A stretch of DNA of 64,000 nucleotides from Pteria penguin (lineage: Eukaryota; Mollusca; Bivalvia; Pterioida; Pteriidae): positions 30,081,341 to 30,145,340 of the forward strand of contig CM068583.1 of assembly GCA_035048485.1 (NCBI GenBank), read 5' to 3'. Each line of letters opens with the position of its first letter. Position 1 is the stretch's first letter. This document shows positions 11,691 to 44,200 of the stretch, in pieces. The position numbers and the translations under genes were made by a program. The notes under the pieces are model-generated. The model saw only the letters and a program-made list of their open reading frames with translations. It made no database searches and was not told the DNA's origin.

Positions 11691-13410
11691 ATCTTCAGTG
11701 CATTGTAAAGCATAGATTTTCACAAATATAACAAATACCCCAAGCATGCTATCATACAAAGTATTTCACATGTCTTCTAGAATATACACATGATATCTAA
11801 ATGATATGGAACACATCACTACTACATATCACACTGTACTTGTAATATCTTGATATGTCTATAGATAATTTTACAGAATGAGTATATTTATTGATATTGG
11901 CAGAACCACAAAGGACTGTGTAACACATCATATCAGCTTGAGAAATACTGTACATCAATCATCATATCCTTGATGATCTTGGTTTTGAGTGGTAATAATT
12001 TAATCAGACACATGAATATATGCTGCCCTTATGGCCAAACAAGATTCTTCAGTAAACACTACATCCTAAAGACACCAAATCTAGTCCTTTCTTGAGGTGC
12101 ATTTAGAGATGCACTAAGACTAAGTCCTAACACTGTTCGAGTATCTGCAGGATCTATAACTCCATCATCCCATAACCTGTAATAAAATGAAAGGGATCGA
12201 GGGAATCAGCATACACATTCGTTATATAACTTTCATAGAACTAGTATCTAGCATGATAATTTTTGTTAATCTAATAAAGCAAAATATGTCTTTCACATCA
12301 GAGGAGTGCATTACCTGCAAGTAAAACGGGGACTTCACCTATTTTGTCAAATCCCAAAATATGAGAAATAATGCTCTACATCGTTCATTGTTCAAAAGTA
12401 AAATTTAAGGAGACAAGAAAAATATTAAATTATGCCGTTCTAAATTGTGGAATGTAATATTTGTTTAAATGGTTACATGAGCAATAAAGTTAGAAGTGTA
12501 TCAAAATACAACAAAATCTACTTTATTTGGGAGATAATACATTACACAGATATATGTACCTTGCACTGGAGAAGTAAGGATGTCCTTCCTTTTCATATTT
12601 CTTTATCACAGGCGCCTTGAGTGCTTCCTCCTCCTCTGCTGTCCACTGATAATGTGAATAAGACAACAATTATAGTGCTCCAAAAGTAGTAAACTGTGTA
12701 TGAGTTGATATAAAACGTACTCTTTGAAAATTTCATTTTACAAATTCTTCAAAAATCATAAGCATAGATATAAGAAGTTCATAATAATCTGCATATGCCA
12801 GTGTTGACATCAAAGTTCTTTCGCTGCTGACTACCTTTTATTATGGACAACAGGATATTAAAGGTACATACCCTAACCTGTACACAGACCCTAGCTTTTG
12901 GAATAAGTTCTCATACATCCAATATGACCTAGGTTTGATGCATTTCGACCCTGCAACTTATGGGTATCAATGGAAATTGCTAAAAAGAACCTTATGAACA
13001 TGATCAGTATATACTATGTGCCCAGTCTACACTACATAGTCTGTCAATGTACTCACAGGTTTTCCTTCTCTTGCTCTTTGTTCTCTGGTGATTTGGGCCA
13101 ATACTCCAGCTGCCTGTTCTCCTCCCATCACAGATACACGAGAGTTAGGCCACATGTATAGAAATCTTGGACTGTAGCAAAAGTGAGTACAATAATACAG
13201 TACAATGTATCTTTACAGATTAAGTTTTGTCATGGAGGAAATTACTGTGATTTAATACATAAATTATACATACTGGAAAAATCAAGATAAGGAAAGTCCA
13301 ATAATTTTCAAAGAATAGAGCATAGTTTATTCATTGATTCATCATGCAACTGACCCGCTGCTGTAATTTTTCATTTTAATTATGCCATTTGAGAAAAGAC
13401 AGAAATTTGA

Positions 13411-14265
<855 letters not shown>

Positions 14266-14929
14266 TCAATAAGAAGTTTTATTCATCAATCATATAGAAA
14301 TTTCTTTCGTAATACATGTATCATTGTTTAAAGCCAAAACAAGATTATGTCATCTATATGGTGGCAGCTATTGTTAAGTTGAAGAGCACTCCGAAGCATT
14401 TCCAGGAAACCTTTAAAGTTTGTGGATACACTGGCATACCTTATCTTTTACCACAGGATGATGTACAGCTAGAATTAATATAGGAAAACTAAAACTTCTA
14501 AAGAATACTTCACCATATCTGCAGATTATTTGTCATATATTTAGTTTTCCATGCACCACATCAAGACTTAAATATCTTGCACTGTGATAAAAGATAAATT
14601 AATATTATGATGAAAGTTACATTTGACCCTTTCCTCTCTTGTACAAACTTCAGATATTATCATACAGAAAATGAGATTACCTGTTATGTTTTGAAGAAAT
14701 ATCAAAGGAATATTACGCTGACAACAAAGTTCTATAAAATGTGTAGCCTGAAATAGAATTAGCTTTCTATTAGGACAAACCACTTAAATGCAGCATAATC
14801 ACACCCAGGTTTTTGGGGAGTGAAAGGGGGGGGTGTTTCACAATGCAGAGCTGCACTGTGATAACTCAAAGTCATCCATCATATACAAGTTTATGTATTC
14901 CAAGTTTTCTACACTATACACTGTCATTC

Positions 14930-15033
14930 CAATCAAAAAACTTATAAGCAATAAAGTTGACAACAGACAAACAAACAGACAGACAGACAGGACAAAAACA
15001 ATGTGTCCCCAATCTATTGATCCGTGGGCATAA
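14930..15033 (-). repeat. Fragment of the TATGCC...CACAGCTT dispersed repeat (copy A)
   Basis: The stretch GTTGACAACAGACAAACAAA, followed by CAGACAG repeats, GGACAAAAACA and a degenerate ATCTATTGATC, is the reverse-orientation end of the dispersed family seen whole at 52171-52617. Copy B has the same fragment at about 23497-23600. Confidence 0.7.
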
Positions 15034-16366
15034 CCAGTAATTTTTTATCATAATGTATCTTATTAAAACATAAGTTTCTAACATACTAATTTTAAAGTTT
15101 CCATTGTGTAAACATGTTCATATATAAAACAAAATCCTCTGCACTACTGAGCATCCACACACAAAATAACATTGGCTGTTGACCCCTAATTTTAGGATTC
15201 CTCTTCTAACAAAGACAACATGTTTTGTATGTAGGACAGCATTAGAAATACAGATAATGTTATTACATCTCCCCGGTAACAGTGTTGCAAAAGATGTTAA
15301 CCATATACCTTAAGGGCTGAATCAGCAAATAATACACCATTATTTCCTATTACTCCAACTGGATATCCAAATAATCTAGCAAAACCTGAAAACAAACAGA
15401 AATATTAAGAAGATAGCATTTCATATACACCATGTACTATATTGCATGTACCGGTACTATATTGCATGTAAACAGTTTGATTAAATACAAATATGCGTTT
15501 ACAGTTTAGTGTTAATATCATATAACAAATACACAACGAAACACATGTGATATATGAAAGCTCTACCTCTTATGATTGAGGTTACACTGCTTTTTGACAC
15601 AACACCCAGCATTTACTTTACAGACTATTTATTAATCTCATCTATGATTAAAAAGGACATTATTCGTTTGGGGTTTTTTTATACAAAAGTAATGAGGATA
15701 ATTCATTTGAAATAACTCAAGATTGCATTATACATAATTGACATACAAAGGCGAGTAAGCATCAAATCGGGTATATTGCATTGTATTTGAACAATACTCG
15801 AAAAACTATTGAAAATGGTCAATGGAATTTGCTGCAAAACTTCTATAGGTTAAGAAACGAAACACATACGTTCATAAGCCGTTTAAATAGTCGATCTGAT
15901 ATGTTCATAAAATGGAACGTCACGAAAAACTACTCCGCACAAGGAATTAAGGTGTCAAAAAATTGTATTCATGGCTTCTTGATCATTCAAAATATTGACA
16001 TAGACAGAAATATATTTCGCTCATCTTTTATGTTATTACAATAGGAAAAAAGCTGAATACTTTATCGATCAGGCCAGTATGTAAATACATATGTATATCT
16101 GGAAAGTTTATCTAATTAAATAGCTTTTATAATATACGAAAGCCATCAAAGGGGAACATTGAAGCATAACGGATATATATGTGAATGTGATATTAGGTTT
16201 ATGTATAACATCTTAACGTGTATCGATCTGAAAAGGAAATTCCTCTTGCTTAATCTCGTATGCGTATTTTCATGCCAAAAGGATATGAAATATAGCGAAT
16301 GGTTTTGTTATGACCTAATGTGAAAAAAACTTTAACTTTCTATGATATTCCGCTCTTTAACATTCT

Positions 16367-16374
16367 TATGTATG

Positions 16375-16406
<32 letters not shown>

Positions 16407-16655
16407 TGTATGTATGTATGTATGTATGTATGTATGTATGTATGTATGTATGTATGTATGTATGTATGTATGTATGTATGTATGCATGTACATGTATGAA
16501 GTCGATGCAAGTCACTTTAAAAATAAAGGTCAAATCAAATATAAAAGCACAAACAATGACAACATTCTAACATGAAATAAATTCTTAAATTTTCGAAGCG
16601 ATCTACCACTTTATCAGAAAACAAAATATACAATAACATACACGGACAAATACAC

Positions 16656-16704
<49 letters not shown>

Positions 16705-16745
16705 AAAATAATACTTCAAATAAATAAATAAATAAATAAATAAAT
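16367..16745. repeat. Microsatellite cluster in copy B
   Basis: (ATGT)n, (CA)n and (AAAT)n tracts, equivalent to 7799-8176 but with different repeat numbers. These length differences are most of the divergence between the two copies. Confidence 0.95.
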
Positions 16746-18283
16746 AACCTATATACTGTGCACTGCAACAGATTAAAAATATTCTCTAATTAAACTAAGT
16801 GAAATTATTAAATAATATTCAGAGCTACATGTTTGTATTGTTAGCTCGATATATAATAAAATCAAATATAATTCGCATTCGTTAACACCTCATTTCGTTG
16901 CTAACATATTATCCAACATATTATATATCAAGCTGTACAGAAATAATTCCTTTAAGACATACAATTTTATTTTTAACGTACGTTTTCGGTCAGGTAGTTT
17001 AAGTGCATTTGTGTATAATATAAATTTTTCACTTCATTTTGACAGTGGTCCAACCGGGAAAAGCTCTTTCCATGCACGTCAGGATCTACATACTGTCTCT
17101 ACATTAAGTTTAGTATTTTATCAATACGCTGTCCATTGCTGTGTGATTTATGTACAAGTATCAAATTAAATTCCGATAAAAATTACACAATTCTCGGCAA
17201 AAGTTTATCTTGAATACGACTTTAGGCAAAACTTATTTTCGGAAAAGGAAGTCAAATTGCAAAAAGCAGGTCACCGGTATACCCGCAATGCTTGTCATCG
17301 TAAAAGAAGCAATCAATGAATAACTTTTCCAAATCAATAATATAAACGAAATAAAGAAGTTAGAATTGAATCCTTTGCTTTGTGGTGTAAATAACAAATA
17401 TAGCTTTCTAATAACCTTCACATGATCGCATTTGAGTGTTCCGAGATTGCAGTGTGCATACCAAATAAGTTAAATAAATCTTTTTCTAAATATGCCTATA
17501 CTACACATCAACGTTATAGATGCAGTGATGCTCAATACATTAACGTTATATAGCTGCAGTGATGCACAATCACACCACAATGATCTCTCGCATGAATAAA
17601 GCATCTAGATAAAGTAAAAAGGCAATTTTTTCATTGTAATAATTTACATGTATATGAGGCAGACCATGTGATACGTATTATTTTAGCTAAAGTCTTTAAC
17701 TGATTGCGCAATACAGTGACAGAGTGCTAATCACCATAAAGTAGCATCTATTTATTAAAACTCACCTTTATAACATTACGATTAAAAAGATTAACCTGGG
17801 ATTATCACTTGGCAAATTCACCTCCCTTTTCGTCTCCTGGTCACAGCGAACGTCGACGATTCGCCATTTAAATTCACAGGTGACTTGATCATTGAAAAGT
17901 GTAAACAAAGGTATTCTAGCAACAACATAATATTTATGATTGAAGTACGGAGCTTACTGAACATACAACGTTCGATCTTATACCAGGTTATGAGAGATAG
18001 TGTATTGCAAAATATTTTATTAATCGATCTTATATTGAGATGATGGATTTTTATTCGGAATTAGCTTTGCATGACGTTCTCAATAAGTATTTGGAAAGCA
18101 GTCATGCAAACCGTCACGAAGCAAAAAGCACACTTTTTCATACTAACATTTTTTAAAATGAAATTACGCATAACTTAATATTTTCACAAATTTTATTACA
18201 ATTTATTTTCTAAATTCTCCATTGTTCGGAAGAATTCTGTAGACTTCTAAATTTTCATGTTCATGGATTTAGCATAAATATCT

Positions 18284-18284
<1 letters not shown>

Positions 18285-18330
<46 letters not shown>

Positions 18331-18522
18331 TGTGTGCGTCTGTGTGTATCCGATTACGTATGAATACTGCTGTTTACAAATCACAACATGGATACTAGCG
18401 CCATCTAATTTCTTACGTTTTCCAATAATTTGTCATTTGTGATGGGATTATCAACGGGAAATGTGCAGTTTAAAACTGCCAAAAGGAAAGTCCGGGTCTT
18501 GTTGAATAGGATTAAAAAAAAA

Positions 18523-18592
<70 letters not shown>
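18285..18592. repeat. (CA)n and (TA)n microsatellites in copy B
   Basis: The counterpart of 9713-10026. The TA tract here is slightly shorter. Confidence 0.93.
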
Positions 18593-18595
<3 letters not shown>

Positions 18596-18814
18596 CTAAC
18601 CTCGTGAATACGTGTATGAAAATGAAACAGAGAGGGGGCATTAATATAACTAATCTCATCCCTCTTCACACTTGCGCTAAAGAAAAAACCCGGAAGTGAA
18701 TGTCAATCGATAACTTATTATCAATACCCGAATCATTATGTAAATATGTATGAGGCAATCAAAATTAAATTAAATTACGAAAGAACAAATGCTTATAGAT
18801 GTATCTCGATGCAA

Positions 18815-18955
18815 GTGGCGGATCAAGAATTTTTGAAAAGGGCGCCCCTTATGTGAAAATATTAGCGAAAATACTCCGTCACTTTAGGTGCCAAATCTGA
18901 GGTTTACTCATACTTTTGGCGAAAATGTTTCTCCTCCTTTCTAAATTCGCCAGTG
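18815..18955. mobile_element. GTGGCGGATC-family element in copy B
   Basis: The same element as at 10249-10389, with GATGCAA on both sides. Confidence 0.65.
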
Positions 18956-20235
18956 GATGCAAGCAATTTCTGGTCTCCACTTTCTGTGATCATATGCAAA
19001 ATAATTAATAAGTGAAGTCAGAGACATGTCTCTGGTGAAGTTAATACCACTTTCGTATATGAATCGTGACAGTTCTTGTTTACGCTAAAAATCTTTGAAG
19101 CTATCTCACTTGAGCTGCCTAGAATCTAAACATGGCAATTAACGTATCCGTCATCGTACTTAATCCAGTATGGATACTTACCCAGACTCGAAACCGCGAC
19201 CTTCCAAACGTGGTAACCACTCAGCAACATTAGGTTTATGACAGAGACATATATACACATGTGTATATATGTCTCTGGTTTATGACGATTTTTATCCATA
19301 GTATGTACTGTTCAGTGACGGGTTTGTATAGATGCAATCATAATTCTTATTGACACACACCCACCCCCGGCCACCCAAATCACCAAAAAAAAAAAGATGA
19401 ATTTTTAACCAATCACCAGACGGCAGTGCATATCCCGGTGTACGTTTCAGATATTGACATGGTACAGCATGCCGTCAAGTACCTCCAGATCATTAAGGAG
19501 TTCAGTATTTTCTTAACTATTCTGTAATTGTGTATATCCCAATCGTCTTCAGTATATTCAACATGACCATTGGCATATTGATATAAAGACAGTAACATAT
19601 TGCACAAACTTCTGACTAAGCTTAAATATCATAAATCCCGTATTTCAACATTTTGTGTTAAAACATAGTTACTACAGTATTTGAACCTGTAACCTTCAGG
19701 ATTGGAACTGAACTCGCTATTATTTTGGTATATTCTACAAATTTATCACCACAAACTTGGAAATTTTATAATTTGACCTGCTTTCAGATACGTTTGCTGC
19801 GTGTAACTGGGAAATTTAAAAACATATTCATGAAGACTTGGTGATTTCCATGCAGAGTAACACAGCTAAGTTGACAAAAACTTGTACCGTAAGTGCTACG
19901 TTCTATCTGTTGGTGGAAATGTTAACAATAGACATTTTATTTAAGAAGAGACAAATGCTTTCCAACAACACTGATGTTCTGTCTCAAAAGTTTTTGTCCT
20001 GAAGTTCTGAAATTTCAAATTCATATGCAACAGTATAACAATAACTTCCTGGACTTTGGATGACACAGTGATGAAAATCACGATATACATTTCTAATAAA
20101 ATGAATAAATCAGGTGTATAAATCTGATACATCATTTCATATTCTACCTATATTTATATGTGATACGTATACGCTCAATATAAATAGAATCCAAGGCAAG
20201 CTTCATCCCACATGTTCCGAATGACATATAATTCT

Positions 20236-20257
20236 TTTATTTCTTTTTATTTTTATT
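20236..20257 (-). terminator. Candidate polyadenylation signals of MCCC2
   Basis: Three AATAAA hexamers in minus-strand sense lie 370-390 bp beyond the stop codon at 20626. This implies a 3' untranslated region of roughly 0.4 kb. Confidence 0.6.
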
Positions 20258-20625
20258 ATCTTCAGTGCATTGTAAAGCATAGATTTTCACAAATATAACA
20301 AATACCCCAAGCATGCTATCATACAAAGTATTTCACATGTCTTCTAGAATATACACATGATATCTAAATGATATGGAACACATCACTACTACATATCACA
20401 CTGTACTTGTAATATCTTGATATGTCTATAGATAATTTTACAGAATGAGTATATTTATTGATATTGGCAGAACCACAAAGGACTGTGTAACACATCATAT
20501 CAGCTTGAGAAATACTGTACATCAATCATCATATCCTTGATGATCTTGGTTTTGAGTGGTAATAATTTAATCAGACACATGAATATATGCTGCCCTTATG
20601 GCCAAACAAGATTCTTCAGTAAACA

Positions 20626-37926
<17,301 letters not shown>

Positions 37927-38204
37927 TATGCTCTGTTTAGTCCAAAGTCAAGTTGTCCATTATTTATACTTTAGTTTCGTATAAGTGAAACATAATTGGG
38001 GTTTCTGTATGAATAATACAAAATTTTCATGATATGAATATCAGCGAATCATGTTATTCTCATATACGAGCATTTTATTGTGATTGTACAATACTAAAAA
38101 TTGTAATCTCTATTTATTTAGGATTTCGAAACTAATTTAAGGCTGATCCGGCGACTACACTCTAATAGCGCACGTGTGACAGAAAATATTTTCAGAACCG
38201 AATC
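37927..38204. promoter_or_regulatory. Probable bidirectional promoter of MCCC2 and FAH
   Basis: Only 278 bp separate the two divergent start codons, so both promoters and both 5' untranslated regions must fit here unless either gene has an unseen upstream exon. A CACGTG E-box lies at 38171-38176, about 29 bp before the FAH start. AGTCCAAAGTCA (about 37939-37950) resembles an HNF4/DR1-type nuclear-receptor site. No strong TATA box stands out. Motif function is inferred, not shown. Confidence 0.75.
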
Positions 38205-41200
38205 ATGTCTTTTATTGATGTTAACCCAGACAGTCATTTCCCGATACAGAATCTTCCTTTTGGCGTCTTCTCAACGCCAGAAAATGTGGGTAAACGAATA
38301 CAGAAATCCAAAGAATGTCATAATAAAAATGATGGGAGGTGTGACTATTTTAACCAATCATATATTGTTAAAGGTCACACCCTCTATTGTCATTAATAAT
38401 CAGAATGTCATAATGACAAACGATCCATTAATCCTTGATCCAAACGATTCAAAAGTCATAATACATAATAGACTTAGATCTAATTGTTACTCAAAATTGC
38501 AACCATATTTTCTATTTGGCATGTAGGCTATATGTCCTTTAAGTCATGGAAGGTAAATCTAGGTCCTGATCTTTCCATAATCCTTTATTGTCCTTGTAAT
38601 GAGACAGAAAAACTGAAAAACCATTTTATAGCAAACTATTCAACCTGTAATACTAGATAGGTAAAACACATTGGCCTTGGAGACTTTGACGGTGCAATTT
38701 ATATTGTTCATATTCGAGTTTTTATACACCCATCATAGTTGGACATATTAATTGTATAGCATTGTGGGTCTTTGCACACCCTGTTAACACGATGCATACC
38801 ATACCGTTTAGGCTAGGACTTTCAAACTTGGTACACTTATTTCTTATAGTATAAGGACAATCCCTATAGATTTTCAATATCAAGATCAAAGGTCAAGGTC
38901 ATTTTTGGGGCAAAAATTAGTGATGCAGAATCGGACAATTTTCATAATCAAAGATCGGACAATAATCGGAAATCATAACCGATCAATGATCGATTATAAT
39001 CGGACGAATAAGAAAACCATTTTGCAAGGGGATATTTTTATCACTTGACAATGTAATCATGTATGTAGAATTTTTTTTATTTGAAAAATACAATAAACAA
39101 GAAATTAATCCAATAATTCGGGGAGTTCACGATCCGGGAGCATGTTGTTATTCTTGTCCGCCATTAGGGCAGTATTATCTGCCGAAATGCCCATGAACTG
39201 CGGAAATAAACTTATATAAAATGCAGAAATGCCCAAAATTTGTACCGATATTCCCTTCTCCTTCTAGTCAAATGGTTTCAAATCATTGCTTTTAATGATG
39301 ACTTAGAGTTCTAGGGCATAAATAGTAATTTAGTTGAGAAATAATCGGCAAAATGTAACATTAATCTTCTGAGTTTTACGATTTTTTTAACAATGAAATT
39401 TATACAAAGATAAGAGAATCAAACAAAAATACTATATGTTCATACGTTTTTATCCTGATTCATTCAAATTTATATGTAAAAAACAATTATTATTGACATT
39501 TAAGTTCCATTTCATGGGCATTTCAGTAATAAGATGAGGCATTCCGGTCATTTGGGACATTTCTGTAGATAGTTACACTACATTTTACGAGTCAATTTGG
39601 GTGATAAAATGTTTTCTTCTTCGTTTTTTTTTTCCGGCGATTTTTCGATTTTTGAAAATAGAATCGAAAATCGAAATCGTTGCACTTTCAGCGATCGATA
39701 TTCGATCATCGGCGATAATATTGTTTCACCACTAGCAAAAATATCAAATTTTTGAGAATGCAACTTGTAAACAAGGTACATATCAAGCTGTGTATGCTAA
39801 AGCTTTTAAACTGTGCTCACTTATTTCTTATGACTGTAGTATGAACCCTGTTGATTTACAAGGTCATATCTGCAAGGTCAAGGTCACAGTGCTTATATCA
39901 GATTGTTGTCCAGGCCAAAAATTTTTACACTTTGCATGGATTTGAATAGTATTTCACAGAATTGTTGCCCAGGACCCAAGGATGTGTCATAACATTGACC
40001 AAAAGGTCTGCAAGGTCAAGGTCACATTGCATATGATGGGTAAATCTTTGTCTGGGTCATAACTATTTATCCCCTTGCATGGGTCTGAGTAATATTCGCA
40101 GAAATGTTGCCCAGGACCCAGGAGTGTTTCATGACCTTGAACCAAGATCATATCTGCAAGGACAAGGTCACAGTGCATATGATGGATACAGAATTGTTCA
40201 TTTTGTTGCCAAAGGGGGAATGTTTCCATACTTTTAGATTTCATTGCTTCAAATTAAGCGACACGCGTATTATGCCACACTAGATGTTGCTTTTGTTTAT
40301 CTATATGATTTGTTTTGATTGCACATTATATTAGGCAAAACATAAAAGTTGTTGTGTTTCCACTTTCCTGACTGACCCTATTTTATTGTGCCAAGCCAAC
40401 AGATTTTATTGACATACAGTTGAACTTCGATATGTCGAACACTGATATCTTGATTACCCGGGATATCTCAAAGTCAAACGTCGGACCCAAAAAAAAAACC
40501 CTTCATATTATGATTAAGTTCACCCGGATGTGTCACACACTGATATGTCAAATACCATACTTACCTCAAATACATTTTCAAGTCCCAAAGTTCTTATTTA
40601 CCCGGTTTATCTCAAAGTTGGATTCATATTTACAATATCCTTGCGCCATTTACCCTAGAATGACAAGTTGCTCGCGTAGTATGATTAATTGACCGTGTCA
40701 GTGTACAAAGCCGCAGTAATTACATTATCGATCGCGTCCGTGCGTACCATGTTTTATATACCAAATATTAGTAAATGATGATAGCTTATGAAATTCAACA
40801 TAGAATTAAATGATTAACATTAACTGTAATTAGTGCTTTTACATACCTGCATTTATTTTAAGAAATTTCTTTACATTGTTCATTAATTTATTTTCATTTC
40901 GAATCCATGTGTATGTCTGTGTATTTTTATGCAAAGTAATAACAGTAAAATCAAATTATGACGTGTGTCTTCATCTTGTCTTATGTGTTAGCATGTCCCC
41001 GGTTTTAGGTATAGTATAAGACAGTTATATACAGTATTGAATTTAAGTTATGATACACGTATTACTGAGTAGGAAACGTGATGGTTTCAGTTTTGGAGTA
41101 TATTCTCTTTATATATCATAAGATATAAAAGGTATGATGAGATTTAGATTAATTATATAGGAACAGTATGCACATCTTCATGCGTATTTAATATATTGAT

Positions 41201-44200
41201 TAATAAATGTATATCTCGTACATCTGCTATAATAATCAGAAATGTCAAATAAACCGGCGTACGTTAACAACTGCAAGATTTGTGATCCTAAACTCAAAAT
41301 TTTGTTATCTCGAACTATGGATATTTCCAAGTATTTTACATGGTCCTTCTGACTTCTAGATAACAAGGTTTGACTGTAATTGAAAAAAAGGGGGTTTGGT
41401 CTGTAGTTTTATATTTTATGTGTGAGATCAATACAACATTTAAATGAAGAATGCATCAAAGTTGGACCCATCTAAACATGTAAAGTACATTGATCGTAAT
41501 CAAAACGAGGCCGTTTCACATGTCAGCAAGATGGGCAAGGGACCATGTCTTGATAAAATAGAAAAAAAATGTAGTTCTTACCACGGGACCCTATTGTTTT
41601 TGGAATGAAAGCAGATACACAACATTTTTTATATTTTGCCTTATACATAAAATTAACATGATGAAGAAATTAAAGAACAAATTAGATTGAAAAAAAGATT
41701 GAAAAATTATTGAATACTTATTATGTTATAGCCTCAGCACAGAATTGGAGTTGCTATTGGTGACCAGATTTTGGATGTCAGTGTTGTTAAACAGCTATTT
41801 GATGGACCAGAGTTACAAAATCAGCAAAATGTATTTGAAGAAGTATGTATAGTTAATGATTTTATTGTATTGTGTCACCTTTAGAAATTTTGCATTTTAC
41901 TCTTGCAATGAGTTTTCCACCATTACAAGGTCATGTCATTTAGTCTTCTATGTGACACAATTAACAAGAAGGATTCAGTTTGAATAATTCAAATTATGGT
42001 GACAGGTCTTAAAAGATTAATATGGAAAAAAATGCTCATTATGAAAGTTTTGGCACTTAAAAGAACACTAAAAAAAACAACAAAAAACCAAACAATATAT
42101 ATATATATATACATATACATGTATGTATATATATATATATATATATATACATGTAAATATATATAGATTTATAATATAATTGTATGTACATGCAGTTATC
42201 TTGTTTCTTACTCGGACACATTCAGATTCAAAAGTCTATCTACATGTACATTATCCATACATGTAATTTTTCGCATTAAAGTCTTACATCCTTAATTTAC
42301 TTATAACTTGATAACTAAGTTTTCAAGGTATTCCCTTTATCTTGGTCAGAATTAATCTTATATCATTACTGTCAGTCCTCGATTTACTGGATAAGTATGA
42401 ATGCCTCCTAGCCTCATATATATATGTATGCTGATTTTGTAGTAATGTTATTGTTCTGGATTTTTTATTTAGTTTTTTGTATTATTGTTTAATTCTATAT
42501 ATTTACTTTAGACCACCCTGAATTCTTTCATGGGTCTTGGACGAGCAGCATGGTCTGAAGCTAGAGCTACATTACAGAGAATTCTATCTGCAAATGAGTC
42601 CATACTCAGGGACAATGCACAACTGCGATCTAGGTTCTTCTTAGATGTCTTCTTTAGTATTCATATAAAATGTTATATACATGTACATGTATTTATACAC
42701 CTGAAAGGTGCTCATTTGTTCAATCTAATTGTGGGACTTTTATTTGTCCAATTTACCCAGTAGATGAAATTTTTGCCTTGAGAAGGCATATTTTACAAAC
42801 ACAGCTTCACTTTTGACATGTAAAGATCCTTGTCTTTTTTGTCAATTCTAATTGTTGGTATTTTGTAATGTTTAACAAAATGTTAGGTTTGAAAAAGAAT
42901 ATTTTCACAAATACAGCTTCCCTTTTGACATGTTTACCACTAGATGTCTAGTTACTCAGCACACTTGTTATTTGCTCAGTACATGACATAATCACAAATT
43001 TTCTGAATTTATCTCTAACAGGGCACTTGTTCCACAGAGCACAGCTACAATGCACATGCCAGCAAAGATAGGTATTTATCAAGTATAAACAGTAGTATTG
43101 TGTCTGTGACACTATAAACATCTTATATAGGATCAGTGACTTTTTAAAATATAAATTGATGTAGATCCTTAATATTTCAATTAAAAAAACCTGATGCTTC
43201 TACTTTCTGATTTTAAATCATTTAAGGGAAGTAATAGAATTTGAGTTACATTTGAATCTCTTTTTAATATTTCTGAGGTTTTATATATAAATTTAGAAGT
43301 CTTAGTTGTTTCAGCCCTGAATTTAAAAAGATAGGTACTTAGTGTACATTCACAATAATAGGAATTATTTTGGTAATTTGAAGAAAACTTGTAGTCACAT
43401 TCACACAATCAGTAGCAAACTTACAACCAGCTCATTGTAATCGTTCATAATTAGAGTATTATGGACAGTGACTTTTGGTGCCACCATTATAAAACATGTT
43501 AACAGTACATGTATCAAAGATATAACACATTCATAAAAATTGCAATAGTGTTCATGTATTGTAAATAGCTTTTTCAAATATGGACAAAATATGATCTGAA
43601 ACAATTATTTTTCATGTTGATCAATACAAAATTTCTCATTTTAGGTGATTATACTGATTTCTACTCATCTAAGTATCATGCCTACAATGTAGGGTGCATG
43701 TTTCGTGGTCCAGAAAATGCACTCATGCCAAACTGGTAAGTACCTAAATCATTGTACAGTCATACCCCTCTTATGTGTCTTGTTAATGGTGGAAAGAAAA
43801 ACGGTCACATAAGACAGGTGGTCTCTGAATACAGGTTATGGATTGATATGAACCATGTTCCTCTTTGACATATTTTGTGATTACTGTCTGCAATATAACT
43901 TGTGTACAGTGATGCTCCATTAATCTGGGCTCTGTTTATCTGGAAAATCCACTTTCCGGACAAGGAAGTCTGGGAACGGATTTCCCAAATGACATTTTGA
44001 TCCGATAATCCGGAAATTCCCGTTCTGGATCCAGACAAGGAAATACGGGCACAGAATTCCAAAAGTATGTGAAATTTGCTCTGATAATCCGGACAAAATT
44101 TTGCTTTCCAGATGTATCTGTAGCAAATAACTGTGGTTTAATAAATACACAAAGCAACACTGCTTATCTCCTCTCTGCACTGATTGATTGTTTGTTTAAC

